From Rhodosorus marinus (taxonomy: Eukaryota; Rhodophyta; Stylonematophyceae; Stylonematales; Stylonemataceae), in contig JAMWBK010000003.1 of NCBI GenBank assembly GCA_029953675.1, positions 1,550,001 to 1,614,000 on the forward strand: a stretch of 64,000 nt of DNA, read 5' to 3'. Positions 22,130 through 31,356 of the stretch are shown in pieces. The translations under genes were made by a program, and so were the position numbers. The stretch's first letter is position 1, and each line of letters starts with the position of its first letter. The notes under the pieces were generated by a model, which did no database searches, had not been told where the DNA came from, and saw nothing but the letters and a program-made list of their open reading frames with translations.

Positions 22130-23296
22130 GGATTCTCGGGAATGATGCGACGACCCCCAACTCAAACGTTGTGGATCGGCCGTTACCTGAGCTTACGAGC
22201 TCCTGTTTTTTGGCCTTGAGTTCCGTAAGGGCCTATTTGGAGATATGTAGGACACAAGAACATTCACGGATTATCTTTTATTTGTTCCAAGCTGGTCACA
22301 GAAATCTTTTAGAGGTCATCAGCCGGAGCATAGGAGCTAGTCATATCATGTCTTGGATAGGAATCTGAAGCCGAAATGCTTTCCCAACAAAGCATCTCAT
22401 TGAATTGAGACTTCCGACTGGCAAACCAAAAGCTGACAGCGCTGAATCCTCGAAACTGCGTTAGCCAACTTGAAGCTAGGTAACCAAAAACCAGAAAGTC
22501 TGAGCTCGTTTTTTTTTTGGAAGAGTAGAGACGGAAAGCGAGCGAGTTTGTGTTACGCAGATGAGACAGTCTTTCAGGAATTTGCTGGGCTGTGCTTTCT
22601 AAAATTAAGGCTGCAGGTCGTGGCCGTCAGGTTGCCGTAATAGAGACTCTGAGGGCAATGCTCAAAGTTATTGTTTCCGGATTCGAGAGGAAGTCCCTCT
22701 TATGATCATGAACAGTGAGGAGTGGTGGAGGAGTTGCCCCTCTTCTGTATCGGCAGTGGATATGCAGGACTAGGCCTCTCCGATCAGAGTTCTTTCGTGG
22801 ACATGAGCCGGAATGTGGAGATTCCTTTGCATGTAGTCAGAAAAAGCGATAATTCTACACTATTGTGGCTAGGCAGGAACAGCTACCAGTGTGCTTCCGA
22901 TATAGACACTGTAATGCGATTAATAGTTGAAGATCGGCCGCGAAAAGAGCCATCATCAACTGATCAAGAGCACGTGGAGGGAGAGACGCCTGAGGGAAAG
23001 GGCGACGCTGCGTTAGTGTCTCCAGTTCTCCGACCGAGGGCATGTCAGTTGATGAAGCGCAGCCTCCGACAGAGCTTTATGTAGACGTTTCTGGAGGGTC
23101 GCAACAGACTGGTCGAGCAAGTGGATACACAGAAACGATCAAGCCTCTAACAGGAGCCTTGTAGCCCTCAGGTTCGCGTTGTGTTCATTCTTCTGCATAC
23201 ACGTCACTTTTTCCCTCAAGCCGCTGTAGAGCTGTTCGATAAAAAGCAACCTGAAGAATAAACAACAAAGCTAGGGGTTAGGAATCGATAGCGCAC
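22130..23296. other. Spacer, mostly without a gene
   Basis: Nothing recognised apart from the possible small gene at 22803-23084. Confidence 0.4.
22803..23084 (+). CDS. Possible small protein, weakly PSMG4-like
   Basis: ATG at 22803 opens a 93-codon frame with coding-like composition. 'IPLHVVRKSDNSTLLWLG' near its start recalls the strand pair of proteasome assembly chaperone 4 (PSMG4), but the later conserved segment is not clear. The adjacent frame stays open to about 23163, so a further exon is possible. The family link is a guess. Confidence 0.2.
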   Translation: MSRNVEIPLHVVRKSDNSTLLWLGRNSYQCASDIDTVMRLIVEDRPRKEPSSTDQEHVEGETPEGKGDAALVSPVLRPRACQLMKRSLRQSFM

Positions 23297-23751
23297 TTAG
23301 GCGCTGCAGTCTGCTGGCCTCGCCATCATTACATCTCCTTCCAAAACCCTCAGTGTCTCGGAAGATGCGTCGCACGAGGCTGAAGTTTCTTCTATTTTAG
23401 AATTCAGATCTTGAAGTGTACTGCAGTAGAAACGAAACTGTTCCTGTCAGCGATCTGTCTCAAGCTGTGCATAGGATTCATACTCGCCACTCACTGTTTG
23501 TGAACCTCATATTCCTCTACCATCGATCTAACCAATTCTATACCCTGCTCTCTCGATGATTTTGCAGCAGTCAACCTTTCTACGTCCAACTTCAATTCCG
23601 TCACTTGCTTAGCCTTATCCGATAAGGTCCTTTGCAGTTCCTTCTCCAACCTCAAAAGTCGATCAAGGGAGTACTTGTCCAGATCAGAAGCTTTCAAATC
23701 ATAACTGCAAACTCCTAAGAATGTCAAGACAATCACAACCAGAAAATTCAT
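23297..23751 (-). CDS. Small secreted or membrane-anchored coiled-coil protein
   Basis: Two exons, 23495-23751 and 23297-23420 (intron 74 nt), give 126 residues. The apparent stop of exon 1 overlaps a strong donor (ACA/GTGAGT), and splicing to CTACTGCAG/T restores an open frame with the same heptad character. Residues 1-16 are a hydrophobic signal-type segment (MNFLVVIVLTFLGVCS). Residues about 25-105 are an almost continuous charged helix rich in Leu/Glu/Lys/Arg (LDRLLRLEKELQRTL and similar), predicting a coiled coil. No family is recognised. The signal segment suggests the secretory pathway or a single membrane anchor facing the lumen. It lies downstream of the nucleotidase gene on the same strand. 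Confidence 0.55.
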
Positions 23752-24226
23752 CCTGACTACCTGACTCACAAGCACCCGCCCCCTTTCGCCAATGAACTCT
23801 GCTCAGCTGACTTAGTCAGGACATCATCATCCAGACCGTGCACCCCAGATTTAGTCATAAAATTGGAACGAGTCGGCTAAAAGATTTGAAGTTCCTTAAA
23901 TTGACTTCACTAGGGTCTATAATAGCCTACTTATTCCCCCAGAAAAGCTTTAAACTTGGTAAAAAACGAACTAAAATGGGAAAAACGTCCTTTGAGGACA
24001 GTATTTAGGAACGTATGTTGCGAGATTGGGTAATTGTATCTAGATTATGATTATTTAGTACGAAGTGAGTAATGAAAATGATCACATGCGCTCATAAATA
24101 GGACTAGTACCTTAAGTAATTTTTTGATTTTTTATTATCGAAGCGTATATTAGGATCATTTTCAGGACTTTTACATTAATCTGGGTCCAAGTAGGGACAA
24201 ACGGGTGTTCGCTGAAGAGGGGTATG
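23752..24226. other. AT-rich promoter-type spacer
   Basis: About 23880-24180 is strongly AT-rich with poly-T/A runs, next to a C-rich patch on + (CCCGCCCCC, 23773-23783) just upstream of the minus-strand coiled-coil gene. No gene. Confidence 0.5.
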
Positions 24227-26662
24227 CTAGTTGTCCCTTCCTCGTCGCAGGAGGAATCTAGTTACTGGGTTCTCTGATATACGATCATGAGGCATAACAT
24301 CACTCATACAGCGGAAGTTCATCTCCACTGAAAGGTGTCTGAAGTTGCTAACGCGGCTGGAATACAGGCAGGCATAGTTTTCGACCTGGAGCGCAAAGCG
24401 CGAGTTCTGGTAGCCGGTTTTGAAGAGCTGACCCCATTGCGGATGAAACTTCTTGTGGTAAGCTTTCGTCTCCTCTCGAAGCATCGCTCGAATTCTTTTC
24501 TGTTCCGCCCATGCCTCCTGAGATCGTGAGAAAAGGAGCAAAACACAGACCGCGACAAAGTTCAGTAGAGCGCCGAATACAAAACAACCCGAGCGGAACC
24601 AGCAAATGCAACAAATGGGCTACCTCAAGTTCGTCTTCCTCAGTAGGTGTATCATTCCCCTGTTTCCTCTCTATGTCTGCAGCAGCCTGCTCCAAGGTGT
24701 TTACCCATCCGTCGAGCTCGTCCCTAATACACCGGAGCTCTTCGAGCTTTTCAAAATGTCCAGTCTGCTCCAGCATCACGTTGATCTGGTGCTCGAGCTC
24801 AGGAATGACCAGCATCGTCCGCCAGCCAAGTTGGCGTTTTGATCGAAGAATATCAGAATACCTGGACAGGCGCGGAACGCTCGCGTCAGATATTGTCCCA
24901 TCTAGAGGCCCCTTGAAAGCCCCCTAAACCAGAAACTCATCAAACTATGCTCGCTTTTGTCTTACATATGATCGCCAACATAGAGAATGCGCGATCCGGA
25001 TGACACGCCGAGGAGGTTGTGGAGGTGCTTCCAGTGACCTCCTTGGAAGGTTTTACCTTCTTCGAGGTAGCTTGATGCTTCGCCGAACATTGGACCTGCA
25101 CATACGTGATTCTTTAGAAGCTTTGGGGTGGGGGGTGCAGTTGCCAGCACCGCGAACAGTTTATGGGTAGCTTGCCTTCAGTATTGGCCAGTGATCCATC
25201 CTCCTTCACGCGGTAGATAGGAAGGTTGGTGTCTGTGAGAAATGCAGGTTTACAAGCTCCCACAATGATTATATCAAACACATCCTGCCACGCCGGGCCG
25301 TAGACAAAGTTCATTACCACCTTCGTGAAGTCATACAGGCTGTTTGTCAGCAGGAACATCTTTCTACCGCTTTCCCTCCACATGTCAAGTGTTTCTTTCA
25401 GGTGCTCATCCCTGTTGAACGACAAGCAAACGTTCCGATCTAAGATAAGGTTGAGGAAGCAAAGCAAGGCAAATACTGACGAGGACGCGGAGAGATAGAT
25501 GGACGTCTTACTTGTGGATATACTTGCCCGGGTCCAGAGCTACTTTATCCTTTATCACGCCGTCACGATGACACAGATCAACACTCGTCCTTACATCTTT
25601 AAAAATCTCCTCATAGGACTTCGACAAACGATCTGAAAGGGATTTAGGAGTCAAGCGAGAGCGGCTCTTTCGTCAACGCTGTGCGTATGTCACAAGATCA
25701 CCCCCGGACAACTGACGATGGGTCGATTTGCTCGTGGATTCCAGTTATTCATACCTGGATTACTGTCCTTGAAATCGACGATTGCGCTGAACAGAAAAGC
25801 GTCGGGCAAAGAGAAGAGGGTGTCAACTACAGCATATCCCGATCCAGTGAACGAATCCCAGGTAGTATTGTTCGGATCGTAAACAGCTTTTCTCTCCACT
25901 TCAGTAAGTTTTCGACTCCCGTGGTAGGCGATCTTCACGTATTTATGCCTGCGCCGTTTTCAGATTGGGACGTTTTTCAGGTGATTGCTCTCTGAAAATG
26001 AGATGTACGCTTTGATTCTGGAATAGCAGACCTGTCCATTTTTATGATGTTTCCTCTGGGTTTATCGATAACCAGACCTCTGACGAACTTTGTATGATCG
26101 TAAGGTATCTCAAGCAGTTCTGGTGGGTAGCCAAGGTGCGTCACAAGCTTCTGAACTGCTCCCTACTCAGTTTAAACGGGGACAGGCATGTAAGCTTGGT
26201 TGAACATGAGGAGGAGTATTCCTGGACACACAAACCTCATAAGCTAGCGTTTCAAACGACTCTGGAATGTACTCGGAAAGAGTATAGTCCATATCAAAGC
26301 CGATCGCCGAGATTTTCTGCATGTTAAGGTTCCGATTGCAGAAGACTTGTCCTGAAAAACGAGGCAAACGGATCTCTTCAGGCCTTTTGACGATTGAGGA
26401 CAACGTAGCACAAACGATCTACACAAGGTTTGGCAACGTCCATACCCAGATATCTCTTGTTCGAGCTCTGATTCACTAGCGAAGGCATATTCTGAACAAC
26501 CACGACATCGTCTGTACTAGCTTTGTGCAATCCACCAGTACCATTGCTTCCAGAACTAGTACAATACGTGGTCGTACGCAAAAACCTCCTGGAAGCCCCA
26601 AAACCAAAAACCCTCGCGTCAAATAAAAATCCAAACCAACCCGGTCTCAGTTGCCAATTCAT
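24227..26662 (-). CDS. 5'-nucleotidase of the cN-II (purine nucleotidase) family
   Basis: Nine exons (26423-26662, 26236-26373, 26032-26162, 25755-25948, 25512-25632, 25176-25411, 24966-25095, 24624-24861, 24227-24517) give 572 residues with all eight phases consistent. Family members dephosphorylate IMP/GMP with a HAD-type mechanism. Motif I is FDMDYTL with D107 (nucleophile) and D109. Motif II is 'MFLLTNS'. Motif III is 'LYVGDHMYSDIL'. Other family blocks: 'HLGYPPELL', 'RGLVIDKPRGNIIKMDR', 'AYHGSRKL', 'LGWRTMLVIPEL' and 'FHPQWGQLFKTGYQNSRF'. Residues 1-80 are an Arg/Ser/Phe-rich extension that looks like an organellar presequence, though cN-II itself is cytosolic. The exon 6/7 intron begins GCAAGC (GC-AG type), and intron 1 is the shortest in the window (49 nt). 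Confidence 0.92.
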
Positions 26663-26790
26663 CTTCCCTGACTCAGTTCCACTCAGATATACCTCCCCCC
26701 CTACAAAACACAAAACGAAACCTCCACCATCCTTCCCCGCCTCCCCCACTTCTCCTCCCTCTCTCCCCCCAAACCAACTACCTCAAAAAC
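26663..26790 (-). promoter_or_regulatory. Pyrimidine-rich tract upstream of the nucleotidase (purine-rich on sense strand)
   Basis: On + the block is C/T-rich (CCTCCCCCCCTAC at 26691, CCCCGCCTCCCCCACTTCTCC at about 26736), so the gene's sense strand is G/A-rich directly before its ATG at 26662. Likely leader or core promoter. Confidence 0.4.
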
Positions 26791-27478
26791 AAAACCCTAA
26801 ATATTCCTCCCGTCCTCTCTGCCATCCAAAATCTGAAACCACAAGCAAGACAAAAGAACAGAATCGCTAGTCTTGACGAGCTTTGGTATATGATCGCACA
26901 GTATCAAACAAATAGTTGTGGTTGGGGAGCCAAGGTGCGTCACAAGCATCCGAACTGCTCCGTAGTCAGATTTGTATGGGGGTGACAAGTATGCTTTATA
27001 TTCGAGGGCGAGCAACCCCAAAACAAAACCCTAAATATTCCTCCCGTCCTCTCTGCCATTAAAAAATCTGAAAGCACAAACAAGACAAAAGAACAGAATC
27101 GCTAGTCTTGACCAGCTTTGGTATATGATCGCACGGTATCTCAAGCAGTTTGGGTTGGTGAGCCAAGGTGCGTCACAAGCATCCGAACTGCTCCCTAGTC
27201 AGATTGTATGGGGGGTGACAAGTATGCTTTATATTCGAGGGCGAGCAACCCCAAAACAAAACCCTAAATATTCCTCCCGTCCTCTCTGCCATAAAAAATC
27301 TGAAAGCACAAACAAGACAAAAGAACAGAATCGCTAGTCTTGACCGGCTTTGGTATATGATCGCACGGTATCTCAAGCAGTTGTGGTTTGGGGAGCCAAG
27401 GTGCTCCACAAGCATCTGAACTGCTCCCTAATCAGGTTTGTATGGGGGAGTAATCTTTTATATTTGAGGCGAGCAACC
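26785..27478 (-). repeat. Three-copy tandem array carrying fragments of nucleotidase exon 3
   Basis: Units of 233-234 bp (the anchor CCCTAAATATTCCTCCC begins at 26795, 27029 and 27262). The first half resembles promoter-like CT-rich sequence. The second half (for example 26926-26975) matches nucleotidase exon 3 plus adjacent intron 2 at about 26082-26212, in the same orientation: AGCCAAGGTGCGTCACAAGC occurs in copies 1 and 2, and the gene differs by one base (..AGCT). Reading frames in the copies are broken, so they are not expressed domains. Confidence 0.85.
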
Positions 27479-28339
27479 GGAGGAGGAAGAGACAAAAACG
27501 ACGGTACGGACGAGGCTCAAGAATAAGGGCGGGCGGAACTCCGGCAAAGGGCTACGCTAAGAAGAGATTGGAAACGTGACCAAAGGTCAAATTGATCCCT
27601 AAAACCCTCCCGCAACCAGAGGACGCCATCCCTGTCCTCTAGAGCATAAACGAAAGACTTCAACGGCGAGTGGGACAAGGAGAAAATTCTATGCCTTCCA
27701 AAAGCGTGTCTTAATGGAAGCAATTCTCTGTCATTCCGTGCGCCCAACCCCTCCCATGTGAAGGCGGGGGCCTGATAGCAAGAGGTCCGACCGTTTCTTG
27801 GGAGTTTACCAGAACGGCAGCTTGTTATACTAGCAAGACGAACTCATCTAGACCTGACCAGTTCTCTGGTACTGCTAACTCCTAACAAATTTTGGATTTT
27901 GCGGTCTGCAAGAAGTTCCTCATGTGGTACAGTCCACATGAACGTCAACGAAACGTCCAAGGCAATCAGCTGGTGCAGAGGGGGGCTCCTAGTTCTGATA
28001 TGGTTCCAAGTAGATATTTAGTTTGTTCTAAGCCGCGGGGCCTGCGAGTCAACCCAATGCGGTTAATATCTGTGCCGACTGGGTTATCCGCTTTCTACGT
28101 AAGACAGGAAAGCCATTTGGCAGGCTGTAGAGAGGTAGCACCTCGTTCTCTCCGCACAATCTGAGCTTTGCTTCCCATTGTCCAGTGGATTAAGATCGAG
28201 CTGCAATTGAGAGAGGGACACTGCGCAAGTTCGTTTGCTCTGCTCTGATACTGCATGGAAAGGGGCAGTTCCTTTAATTCCTGTTTCACTTGGCTGGCTA
28301 TCTCGAGGATCTTAAAATTCATTAGCTAGAGTTTCCGGC
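27479..28339. other. Non-coding spacer
   Basis: Between the tandem array and the parvulin-rhodanese stop. No gene or RNA was recognised. Confidence 0.5.
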
Positions 28340-29437
28340 TCAGCCCTCTCCGTTTCCATTCGGCTTGAGGAATTTTTGTTGGTAGTTGTCCAAGCCCCCG
28401 GCGAGGCTTCGGACTTTGTCAAACCCTTGCTGCGCTAGGTACTTTGCAAAATGTGATGATCTATATCCCGCTTGACACACAACTACTGTCTCCGCCGTCG
28501 GGTCCAATCCAAGGGTTCCCTCTTTGAGCGCCTTCCCTAGGTCTGTCTGCTCAAGCGCCGGAAGGCTAATGAATCCGTCTAGTTCAAACTTTTCTACCAG
28601 CTCTTTCTGTACACGTGAGTTCACGACAAGTACATGCGAGCGCTGATATGGTTAAATTACGTTTGGCAGGTCCAAAAAGTTCAGAACAGAACCAAGGAAA
28701 TACCTTACCTCTCGTACGTCCACGAGCTGAAGCTTGGACCTTTCAGTTGGATCATTGTAGCGTCTATCAAACTCCGCCGCAGAGATATCGGCAGGCACGG
28801 TCCCCTTGCCGTCCACTCGGATTACATGCCATCCAAAACCCTTTAGAAGGAACACCACGCGTTGAGCTATTCACGCTCGTCCTGCCAGAGAGCTTCAGAT
28901 GAAAACTAACAAAGCAATTCGGGAAGGTATTCGAATAGCATTACCGATTTAACCTTGCTGAGGCTGCCGATCTCATTGTCGAAGCAGGCGTCCTCGAACT
29001 CAGGTACCATCATTTTCCTCGAAAACCAGCCAATATCGCCTCCATTTGTGTTACTCGGACACTGAGATAAGCTCCTGGATATCAGGTCAACCAAAAAAGT
29101 TCAGAATGCTCAAAAGGACCACTGCGGCTGAAAAACAAACTCAAACATGAACACCTTACTTTGCAACGTCCTCAAAGGTCTCTGGCTTTGAATTCAACTG
29201 CTCCATACAAGCATCAGCCATCTCCTCCGTTTCCAGTAGAATGTGGCTTGCCCTCACGGTCACATACTTGTCTACCTGATCCTTTTGCTTCTCCTCCAGT
29301 CCCGCAGTTGGCGCTGACACGTTATTTCCTTCAGACAGACTCCTTACCACTCCATCCACTCTCCTCGAGCACACCTTGCGCCCCCCTCCACTAATCCCAA
29401 AACCTCCAACCCCATTCCCAACGAATCCAATACCCAT
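28340..29437 (-). CDS. Parvulin-type peptidyl-prolyl isomerase fused to a rhodanese domain
   Basis: Four exons (29160-29437, 28945-29074, 28709-28840, 28340-28606) give 268 residues. The layout matches the plant chloroplast rhodanese-like/PpiC protein (STR12 type). Residues 1-50 are a Gly/Val/Arg-rich transit-type peptide. A parvulin domain follows at about 57-152, with 'ASHILLET', 'CPSNTNGGDIGWFSR', 'MVPEFEDACF' and 'GFGWHVIRVDG'. A rhodanese domain occupies about 157-268, with 'LQLVDVRE', 'GFISLP' and the active-site loop CQAGYRS, catalytic C224. The parvulin half should isomerise or chaperone proteins; the rhodanese half could transfer sulfane sulfur. All junction phases agree (2, 0, 0). 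Stroma is the likely location, by inference from the family and presequence. Confidence 0.9.
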
Positions 29438-30783
29438 GACTCCACACTAAACAACAAAAACCCCACCACCTACGGAAGCAAAATAGTATCCAAACCTCTC
29501 CTCCACCCAGACAAACAACCCCTTAAGAACAAACTCTTTCTCCTTTCTCCATCCAATCCTCAATACAACTCCTCAAACCTCCAGAACAGAATGGAAGAAG
29601 ACCAAAAGAATCTCCGCGATCCTCGTTCACCTCACCATCATCCTCAAATTCACCTCGAAGGACACCGACCGGTGTTCCCACTGGTGTCCCGGTCCTTGTC
29701 CCACAAAAATGGGACATATTTGTTGTTTTCGATGGGTAGGGAGGTTTGAAAAGAGTTTATAGCATTATGACAATGCCGGAGGCTTCACCGGAAGATTCAC
29801 GGTGAATTTTGTGTTCCTTCATCCAACTAAAAATTGGAAGAGAGCGAAAGGCTGCGCATAAAGCTGCGTCAGTTCACGCTTGGGAAGCACGGGCTGTCAT
29901 AGAATACTCCCGGGCGAAGACGGAGATCCGGGACCAGCTGAAGCGGGCCGCTCGAAGGACGATCTTCTAGTGTCGTATCTATCGGACCGTACTACGGTCC
30001 GGTGGTACTTTAAACGACGAATATCAAGCTGCAAACTTGAGTGTCGAACAAGTTCTTCTCCGCTGTTGTGGAGTCTATTTTTTGCAAGGTTTCACCAAGG
30101 TCGGTGATGCGAGCCGGACCCGGCCATGCGACACTGAGCGTCGGAGTTTCATCAAGATTCCTTTGTGAACAAGCGGATGAGCATTGCATTACGACTGGTA
30201 AGGATCTGGCGGACAGGAAGACAGCAAAGTTGTCGACGAACCTCGGTACGTCATGAGATCTGATTGAGAAACAGTTGCTGAGAGCGTTGGCGTATCTTTG
30301 GACCCCTGGGGCAAGGTCATAACCGAATTATGTTTTTAATACAATACCACTCGAAGAAGAAGAAGAATCCAAACATGTTTTGAAGGGTAGCCAAATGTGG
30401 TATGAAAGTGCTCTACAATTCCCTATAAGAGGTGGGAGGCAAAGACCACACGCAAGGGCACGGGTAGGGAGCTTGGGCTCATCTATCTGAAAGGTCATCC
30501 ATCATGTACTACTACGCAGTTCGTAGAATTAAATTTCGAGCGCTCATGAGCTTGTGCTTTCTCTTTCGTTCTTATCGGCTATTGCCCGCACAGCCTGCTT
30601 CCATCACTTTTCTTTGGTTCTCATTTGATTTCTGGTACTCTTCACGTGTGGCACGGCTTGCTTCTTCTCTGTCTTAATCTTGTTATACACAAAAGTTCTA
30701 TTCTCTCTCTTTCCGAAGCAACGTTCCTTCTTCCTTTTCTATGCTCTTGAGGCGGGCATAAAGGTGACTAGCGATCAACATGA
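29438..30783. other. Spacer; CT-rich leader of the parvulin-rhodanese gene
   Basis: About 29440-29600 is C/T/A-rich and poor in G on +, meaning a C-poor, purine-rich sense leader for the minus-strand gene. The remainder to 30783 has no recognised gene. Confidence 0.45.
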
Positions 30784-31356
30784 TCATTCCAGGCTGCGCG
30801 ATGTTGAGAACTCCGGCAGTTCGTTTGGAACCTCTGGAAGCGGAGAGGATAGGACGTTTGCATTCTCCGGTGAGCTGCCCAGAGGATCGAAGAACGCTGT
30901 GAGGTAATCTTCACGATCATGAGGAGATATCTTCAGCAGATCGTCGAGTACACCATCCAAGCATCCGTCCTGTACGTCGTCCGTCCGTATGAGAAGAGCC
31001 TCCTCCTTCGAGAATAGTTCAGCATCAGGGACAAACGTACACAATGATGTCGTCGGTCTGGACTGAAACGGCTCCTCTCTCTTTTCTACAACTGCCGTTG
31101 CCATAACTTCATTGTCCAGGTTCGGGGAGGAGCTTGATGACGCGTTCCTCCAATGGCTCAGCTTGTGAGAGTCCAAGCTAGCCTTCCATGCAAATTTTCT
31201 CTTACAGTTCGGGAAAGTGCAAGAATAGGGTCTGTCTCCCGTGTGCACCCTCTGATGTACCTTTAAGTTGTAACTACGATAGAAACTCTTCCCACATCCT
31301 TCGAAATGACACTTGTGCCTTCCCCGTTCCGAACACTCTTGCCTTCCTCGAGGCAT
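30784..31356 (-). CDS. Two-finger C2H2 zinc-finger protein
   Basis: Single exon, 190 residues, ATG at 31356. Two tandem classical fingers: C16-C21-H34-H38 and C46-C51-H64-H68, both C-X4-C-X12-H-X3-H, joined by a Krueppel-type linker ('HTGDRPYS'). Such pairs bind short DNA sites, so a nuclear transcription regulator is likely; targets cannot be read from the sequence. Residues 70-190 are Ser- and acid-rich with hydrophobic clusters ('LDGVLDDLLKISPHDRED', 'YLTAFFDPLG'), which look like an activation domain. The upstream DNA (31380-31510 on +) is C/T-rich, like other minus-strand leaders. Confidence 0.85.
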   Translation of the reverse strand: MPRGRQECSERGRHKCHFEGCGKSFYRSYNLKVHQRVHTGDRPYSCTFPNCKRKFAWKASLDSHKLSHWRNASSSSSPNLDNEVMATAVVEKREEPFQSRPTTSLCTFVPDAELFSKEEALLIRTDDVQDGCLDGVLDDLLKISPHDREDYLTAFFDPLGSSPENANVLSSPLPEVPNELPEFSTSRSLE

